Part shown: piece by piece, positions 58,801 through 64,000 of the stretch
Layout of the letters: every line of letters starts with the position of its first letter
Position numbering within the stretch: position 1 is the first letter of the stretch
Origin: Nectonema munidae
Taxonomy: Eukaryota > Nematomorpha > Nectonematoida > Nectonematidae
Assembly: GCA_030549495.1 (NCBI GenBank)
Contig: JAUIRK010001035.1
Coordinates: 372,001 to 436,000, forward strand
Direction: 5' to 3'
Length of the DNA: 64,000 nt
Translations under genes and position numbers: made by a program
The notes under the pieces: model-generated
The model's database searches: none
What the model was told of the DNA's origin: nothing
The model's input: the letters and a program-made list of their open reading frames with translations, nothing else

Positions 58801-61160
58801 ATCAAAGTTACGAAGAAAGTTACTTTCATTATTTCCAGTTAAACTTCTTTAAAAAGAGAAGCTAAAATAATGTGCAGAAAATTCTACTGAAGATGTTTAT
58901 AATGTTGACGAAACAGGTTTGTTTTTTAAATTAATACCGTTTTCCATTTATGCTAAAAGGAGAAGAATGCCATGGCGGGAAATTATCAAAAGAAAGACTA
59001 ACTATATTAGTAAGGGCAAACATGGCAGGTAAGGATAAACTTCCCCTACTGGTAATTGGCAAATCGCTGAAACCCCGTTGCTTTAAATGTGTCAAAACTT
59101 TGCCAACAGAATATAAAGCTAATAAAAAAGCTATGGTAGAATATTTCTTTCATGGTTGGGAGCTAAATAACCATTTTCGATCCCAAAAGAGACGTTGTTC
59201 TTGTATTAGATAACGTATCATCTCATCCAAAGACAACTCTAACAATTATAACCTTAGAGTTTTTCCAGGAAATATAACATCACGTACACAACCTAGGGAC
59301 CAGAGAGTTATAAAAAACCTAAAATTTCATTACAGAATCATGTTAGTTGAAAAACTAATTCCTGCCGTAGAGAATAACACTGTTTATTCAATCAACGTTC
59401 TCGATGCTCTAGATATGATTCGTCAAGCTTGATCTTTAGTCACTAGTGAAACTATTTAAAATTGTTTTAAACATGCTGCTTTCGTACAGTCTATATAAGA
59501 ATACACAAATGAGCCCGAGAGTGTCACTGAAAATAAACCGTTTGTGCAAGAAAAAGCATCCAAAGTGGGACTACAAACATCATCTGACTTATAGAATTAC
59601 ATTGAAGTTGACGTCAAATTGCTTACTACCGCTCCTCTCACAGATGATTCTATTTATCAAAGATATTTTCAATAGGTGTTTTCAAACGTAAGAACACAGC
59701 GATGAAGATGATGAAGAGAATATTTAGTCAACATTCGCGCCAACTGGGACTAATGCTCTAAAACTTTGCGGTGAAATAATGAGATTCTTGCAAACTCAAA
59801 ACGACCCACAAGAAATGTTTGATTGTATTACGAAAGTAGAAAATTTCATCAAACAATGCAAGAACTCATCTTTAATACAAACACACATCATTGATTTTTT
59901 AAAAAAGTAGGAATCATTTTTTGTTAAATAAAAGTTTAATATGTGTTACTGTATTTTTTTAGCTTTAGTTATCGCTAACAAATGGCCTCGACCAAAACTA
60001 GAAGGAGGGGCGGGATCAAAAATTTGATAAATGACAATTTTGTTGAGTAAGACAACTAGCCAAAAACTAACGAGAGAGAGAGAGCATGGGTTGAAAGTGA
60101 ACAAAAATGAGTTGTCTTCATTTGCAACGACCCCTTATTACTATTAACTCATTGAAAGAGATAATAAAACTCAGTAAGAAACAAAATTTATGTTTTTATA
60201 TTATACTCCTCGATTATAATGAAACTCGCTTTGTACGAACTAAAAAACAGTTTCCCTTCAACTTTGTTATACCCAGGTTTTACTGTATTTGCATTAGGAA
60301 ACAGATCTTGCAAGACAAAAATGGCCGCTTGTCTCAAATGGTCGCTCAACACAGTGGCCGTTCATTACAAGTTTTACATATATAACATATATTAATGATA
60401 CCGTAAGTCAGTCGAAAATTGAAGTATGTGATGACGTTATTAGTCTTAAAGCTTGATAATTATCTAATAGGCAATATAAGGTGAAAAAAGTTTCAATTTT
60501 TCTGCCTGAAATTAATAGAATATTTTTTATTACCGGTAATTACCGCTAAAAAATTACCTGTGTTTACTCCCTAGTAGCAACGAATGTGGTGGATTCTGAG
60601 TCGGAAATCAGTAGAGTCGTGAGATTTTAAAAGGATAGGAGTAGGGGTTGCAGCCGTAACTTTTTAAGTATTAAACTTTTTTTAAAGTAATTTAAAAATA
60701 GAAAAAAATAAATTCATTTTTCTAAGCATAGGGTCTTCTTTAGTCGAAGCCGGGAGTAATAGTTGGGTTTAAATATTTAAAATTTTTAAGCTTGTGAGAC
60801 GGAATAGGAGTCGAGTATTTTCCCTCCGTCTCAAACCCTAGCTAGTAAATATTATAACATTATTGAAGTTTAATATTTCTATTATATTTTTGTTGATGAT
60901 ATTACAAATACATTGTGCCGCCCTTTGAGGTTCCACTGATATAGGGACTATTGAAGGCAGACCAAAGTTGCCTTTCCGCTTTTATATTACCACGAAATAC
61001 TTTTTTTAATTTTAAATAGCTTTCATCGCCATATATCTTTATTTTAGTTTAGGTGTATTGATAAACAAATTAAAGCCGTATTTGGTTGAAAACATTGTTG
61101 AAACATTGTGCAATTGTATGCAGAAAAGTGATTCCGAATTAAAAGACATCTCTAGCATAG
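52879..61160 (+). CDS. CAND1: CAND1 (cullin-associated NEDD8-dissociated protein 1), 5' three exons
   Basis: Coding exon 1 (52879-52914) encodes [12 protein letters not shown] and ends at GTAAGG. Exon 2 (56816-56985) encodes 56 residues starting [20 protein letters not shown] and ending with a split TG|T cysteine codon. Exon 3 (61048-61160) starts with the split cysteine, [21 protein letters not shown], and ends DISSIG in phase 1 before GTAAAT. Human CAND1 begins [30 protein letters not shown], so order, phase and content all agree. CAND1 is a long HEAT-repeat protein that wraps unneddylated cullins and exchanges substrate receptors of SCF-type ubiquitin ligases. These exons give the first HEAT repeats only (about 106 of roughly 1200 residues); the rest lies beyond the right edge. 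Introns 1 and 2 (3.9 and 4.1 kb) are filled with repeats. Confidence 0.95.
53994..54129. repeat. Perfect 37-bp inverted repeat (hairpin) in CAND1 intron 1
   Basis: The arm 53994-54030 is the exact reverse complement of 54093-54129 (inner end GTGCCTCC / GGAGGCAC). Pairing continues a few bases inward with one gap. The loop is about 60 bases. There is no coding or family similarity. Confidence 0.85.
54940..55075. repeat. GGCTCC/GGAGTC-rich short repeat remnant
   Basis: Contains GGCTCCGGCTCC, CTCCTCCGGCTCCACCTCCG and similar words, unlike the AT-rich surroundings. It resembles the GAGTC-rich family at 57.5 kb only loosely. Confidence 0.4.
55482..55890. repeat. Tandem array, about 150-bp unit, three copies
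   Basis: Units start near 55482, 55631 and 55779. Each has the order ATAAAAAATGAA..., CACTGAATTCAG.ATACTT (shorter in the third), GGGTATATAT, CTTTATATAATTATTTA, AAAAAGcTTCTTTTTGAGAT and a hairpin AGCTGTCA...TTTTTTGACAG. The last feature is a 7-8-bp inverted repeat retained in every unit. Confidence 0.8.
57478..57731. mobile_element. hAT-like MITE of the GAGTC-rich family
   Basis: The left end CAGGGCTGC and the right end GCAACCCTG are inverted near-copies of CAGGGTTGC. The interior has GAGTCGCTAGTCGGTGGAGTC near the left and GGAGTCAGAAGAGTCAGAG near the right. Flanking octamers (CATTTTAG, ATTTTTAC) match at five of eight positions, so the target duplication is uncertain. It lies in CAND1 intron 2. 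Confidence 0.6.
57991..58030. repeat. Solitary hAT-like terminus
   Basis: CAGCGTTTTTTAACTGGTGG TCCATGA resembles one end of Charlie-type hAT elements. No partner end was found. Confidence 0.4.
58440..58560. repeat. GAGTC-family repeat fragment
   Basis: CTCCTACTCCC, CGACTCCTATTCC, CTCTGACTCCACAACCCT: the right-end signature of the element at 57478-57731, in the same orientation. Confidence 0.5.
58713..58800. repeat. Solitary hAT-like terminus
   Basis: CAGTGATTCCCAACGTTTTT followed by ATCCTACGGATCCCTTACACC has the layout of hAT ends ('CAGTG.TTCCCAA....GGACCCC'). It sits just left of the Tigger coding remnant and may belong to a different element. Confidence 0.45.
58870..60285 (+). mobile_element. 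Tigger/pogo transposon, decayed
   Basis: Transposase parts in order: [17 protein letters not shown] (first catalytic Asp, about 58.89-58.95 kb), [20 protein letters not shown] and [17 protein letters not shown] (58.95-59.1 kb), [13 protein letters not shown] (second Asp, 59.2 kb), [16 protein letters not shown] (third Asp, about 59.3 kb), then [13 protein letters not shown] and [14 protein letters not shown]. The three acidic residues of the DDE/DDD core are all still readable, although the frame changes at least four times. The N-terminal DNA-binding domain is missing. The right end is at 60285: reverse-complemented it reads CAGTAAAACCTGGGTATAAC, next to TA at 60286-60287. No left end was found. 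Confidence 0.85.
60565..60850. repeat. GAGTC-family MITE remnant
   Basis: CTGAGTCGG, AGTAGAGTCG, TAGGAGTAGGGGTTGCAG near the left and GGAATAGGAGTCGAG, TCTCAAACCCTAGCTAG near the right. It is related in words and size to 57478-57731 and lies just upstream of CAND1 exon 3. Confidence 0.45.
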
Positions 61161-61232
61161 GTAAATTTGTATGCATGTATATATTTATGTTTCATTCCGA
61201 TGCCTAATTTACTTATTTTATCAAATATATAC

Positions 61233-61840
61233 GATTTTAAGTTCTAAATTGTCTTTTTTAAGTTCTAATTTGTCTTTTTTAAATTCTAAATTGTCTTTTT
61301 TAAGTTCTAAATTGCCTTTTTCAAATTCTAAATTGTTTTTTTATTTCTAAATTGTCTTTTCAATTTTATTTTGTATTTTAGAAAGAGCGTTTAGAATTTA
61401 AAAATACCATTTACAGCTTAAAAAACACAAAATAGAATGGGAAAAAGACAATTTAGAACTTAAAAAAGACAAATTAAAATTGAAAAAGGACAAATTAGAA
61501 TTGAAAAAAGAAAATTTAGAACTAAAAAAAGATAATTTATAAGTAAAAATGGTATATATCGACTAACTTAAAATATATAACATTTTTATTTCTAAATTGT
61601 CTTTTTAAGTTCTAAAATGACTTTTTTAAATTCGAAACGCTCTTTCTAAAATACAAAATAAAATTGAAAAACGACAATTTTGGACTTAAAAAAGACAAAT
61701 TAGAATTGAAAAAAGACTATTTTGGACTTAAAAAGACAAATTAGAATTGAAAAAAGACTATTTTGGAGTTAAAAAGACAAATTAGAATTGAAAAAAGACT
61801 ATTTCAAACTAAAATAGACAATTTAGGAGTAGAAAGGTAT
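61233..61840. repeat. Inverted 21-bp repeat array encoding a heptad coiled coil
   Basis: A 21-base unit (TTTTTTAAGTTCTAAATTGTC) is tandemly repeated at 61233-61378, and its reverse complement at 61430-61545 and 61640-61835. Twenty-one bases equal seven codons. The plus strand of the second block reads DNLELKKDKLKLKKDK and so on, closing DNL-stop-VKMVYI. The minus strand of the first block reads KKDNLELKIVYI-stop. A longer inverted match (AAAATACAAAATAAAATTGA at about 61.65 kb against its complement at about 61.36 kb) links the arms. It is probably a fragment of a coiled-coil coding region from a transposon, duplicated in opposite orientation. Confidence 0.7.
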
Positions 61841-61844
61841 ATGT

Positions 61845-62838
61845 ACTATACAGTGCAATTGCTTAGAGCTACCAACTAGATTCCCCGTTCCTAATTCTCC
61901 TAATGTGAACAACGTGTATTTTAAGTTCTTTACAACGAATTCGCTTATTTCGAAACCTCTTGTATAATCCCCTCTGATCTCCGCCCTAGGCAAAGAAAAA
62001 CTGAAAACAATTTTTACAATGAAGTGTAAATTAGGCGAGTAATTTTTTTTAAAGTCAGCATTAACCTTTGCTTTACAAACTCTTATCTAATAATATAGTT
62101 TATGGACTCTGTGCATTTTTTACATCATATAATTTTGTTTTTTTTCGAAATTTTTGAGTTCAAATATGGTAATTTGTTGTGTATAACAAAATTTTGAATT
62201 ATGAGGCATTTTTGATTTGAACTAATTTATCTCAAAATAGCATAGCTTCAAAAAAGTTAAGGCTGTCTATAAAATTTTTTAAATAAACTGCAGTTTTACG
62301 CTTGTTTTTTGTATGCACTGCTTCTGATGAAAACTGCGTAAACACCAAGCATTTTCTCAACATGATTTGCTCCATCACTCAAATAGCGCTCTCTTTTTTC
62401 TTGTGATTGAGATGTATGGACCGTGAAGAATATTTTGTATCATAAAATTCTTGTAAACAAGGCTTGCTATAACTAGTTACTATTTTTAGGTAAATTTCTT
62501 CCCTTTTCACTTTAATTTTTCCCTTTTTTACATTAATGTCCTCCTTTTCTACTTTAAATTTGTTTCTTTACACTAAGTTCTTCTTTTATCATTAAAAAAT
62601 TTAATTTTTTGTTTTTTTTCTTTGGAATTTTAGTGCATATCCAAAAGACAGTTTTTAATAACGTAAAAATGTCTCGTTTTTCTTCAAGGTTAAAATCACA
62701 AATTATGCTGATATGTAAAAAATTTTATATTTAAAATTTTGTTATCCTATTACTTACAATATAAAAATAAAAAGTTTGTTCAAGGTGAATAAATTTCCTT
62801 TTATCTTATTTCTGAATTGTTATTTATATTGTGTAGAC
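61845..62838. other. AT-rich, no gene recognised
   Basis: Presumed CAND1 intron 3. No exon continuing DISSIG-L could be found here. Confidence 0.45.
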
Positions 62839-64000
62839 CAGGAGTGGGGAACCTGCGGCCTTAAGGCCGCATGCGGCCTTCCGGGCCATCAAGTGCGGCC
62901 TTTGATATAAATATTATTTTTTATAAAAACCTTGAATAGTTTTTAAGTCTGAAATCATTATACACCTGAAACTTATAATATACACCACACACATAGAGAA
63001 AGGAATATTAATTGTGTTCAGTGATGTCACTACCAGAAATTGGAAGCATTTTTCTCTGAACCCAATGAATTTTAACTTAACCGGTATTTTCCCAATGTCC
63101 TCATATGAGGACACAACATAGATTGTCTTTAATTTATGATACTTTTTTGTAACAGTGACAACGAATTTGAAAGAAGAAAAAAGGATCTTTAATGAAGAAT
63201 GGTGCTGCAATATTTTTTAGTGAATAGTGGCGGCAAAATGTCTTGCTTGCTGTGTGATACCACAATTTTAACGGTTAAGAAATTCAATGCACAGCAACAT
63301 TACGCTCTTCATAAAGACAATAAATATGCCAAATTAGAGGGTGAGTCTCAAAAGCTAGCACTGAAGAAACTGAAAGATGGAAAGCAAAAGCAAAGACAAT
63401 AGTTCCATTATGTGTTACATCAAGGGAATCCTGCGACAGAAGCCAGCTATAAAGTTGCATATTTGGTTGGAAAAAAGGGTAAATTATTCACCGATGCAGA
63501 ACTCATGAAGGAATGTATTTTAAAAGTGGTAAGATGTGTAGATCCAAATAAAGTTAACAAATATAAAGAGGTTCCTCTTAAAAGAAGGGCTAATACAGAT
63601 CGACAGTATGAATTGGCTTGTAATGTAACAGAGCAACTCAAAAATGTAATCCAGAAGGAAAATGTGTATTACTCAGTAGCCTTGGATAAATCGACAGATT
63701 TAGCACAAGTATTGTATTAAGAATGAAGGATTTATTGCGCATCTTAAAAGAGAAACCAAAGATCCAAATGAACTGATTTCTTTTCATTGTATTTTACATC
63801 AACAAAATCTCTGTGCAAAATCTGTCATTTTAAATGATACTTTGCAAAAGGTTATAAGTATTGTTAACTATATTCGAGCAAATGCCACGAAGCATCGTCA
63901 ATTTCGAAACATGCTGATGATGGATGACAAAGTAATTAGTGTAGATTTGCCTTATCACTCAAAAGTACTCTGGTTGTCACAAGGGAAAGTATTGGTCAAA
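62839..64000 (+). mobile_element. hAT (GTF2IRD2/FAM200-like) transposon, cut by the window edge
   Basis: The left end at 62839 reads CAGGAGTGGGGAACCTGCGG, followed by a GC-rich palindrome (GCGGCCTTAAGGCCGC), the typical start of this hAT group. The coding region from about 63160 shows an N-terminal zinc-finger segment (KMSCLLCDTTILTVKKFNAQQHYALHKDNKY), the basic ALKKLKDGKQKQRQ linker, then GNPATEASYKVAYLVGKKGKLFTDAELMKECI, VPLKRRANTDRQYELACNVTEQLK and YYSVALDKSTDLAQ (the family's 'S.ALDESTD', catalytic Asp region). After a break come FHCILHQQNLCAKSV and IVNYIRANATKHRQFRNML. It has only about three visible breaks in 850 bases, so it is the youngest-looking transposase here. The rest lies to the right. 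Confidence 0.88.

Overview
The window is AT-rich, repeat-dense eukaryotic DNA with spliced host genes on both strands. It has no operons, no rRNA and no intact tRNA gene. The mix of DNA transposons (ZBED5-like and GTF2IRD2-like hAT, Tigger/pogo, Phantom-like MULE, piggyBac MITEs) with several LINE families and short spliced genes suggests an arthropod-type invertebrate. A parasitic copepod such as a sea louse is my best guess; this is inference, and no sequence here proves the species.

Three host genes are recognisable. (1) 10700-11968 (+): an intact single-exon PLP enzyme of the ETNPPL/PHYKPL (AGXT2-like) phospho-lyase group. (2) 19964-23014 (-): ESCRT-III subunit CHMP1 in five confirmed exons, with a candidate 13-bp first coding exon at 26827-26839. 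(3) From 52879 (+) to beyond the right edge: the 5' end of CAND1, with a 36-bp first coding exon, a 3.9-kb intron, exon 2 at 56816-56985 and exon 3 at 61048-61160. The two spliced genes have introns packed with transposon debris.

Layout. 1-6.9 kb: a pogo-type MITE, a piggyBac-type MITE, a nearly full-length LINE and a foldback element. 8.6-18.8 kb: hAT fragments, the PLP enzyme, a probable LTR-element fossil and small foldbacks and tandem duplications. 20-26.8 kb: CHMP1, with a LINE tail in one intron and a complete but decayed 1.9-kb hAT upstream. 29.1-43.5 kb: a nested block. A repeat carrying a hAT is split at 29.22/42.85 kb by LINE material, and inside that lie a second copy of the LINE in opposite orientation, whose 5' end is inverted as in twin priming, and a MULE with PHD and OTU domains. 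44.3-46.7 kb: a broken LTR retrotransposon. 49.7-52.6 kb: a minus-strand LINE carrying a second piggyBac MITE. 52.6 kb to the end: CAND1 with a tRNA-derived SINE remnant, foldbacks, tandem arrays, a Tigger element and the start of a GTF2IRD2-like hAT cut by the window edge.

Nothing suggests the host genes work together; they are unrelated housekeeping functions (lipid or amino-acid metabolism, membrane scission, cullin ligase exchange). The most interesting signals are the twin-primed LINE with its 13-bp target duplication, the ~2.7-kb inverted repeat it forms, the PHD-OTU-transposase gene of the MULE, and an inverted 21-bp repeat array that encodes a heptad coiled coil on both strands.
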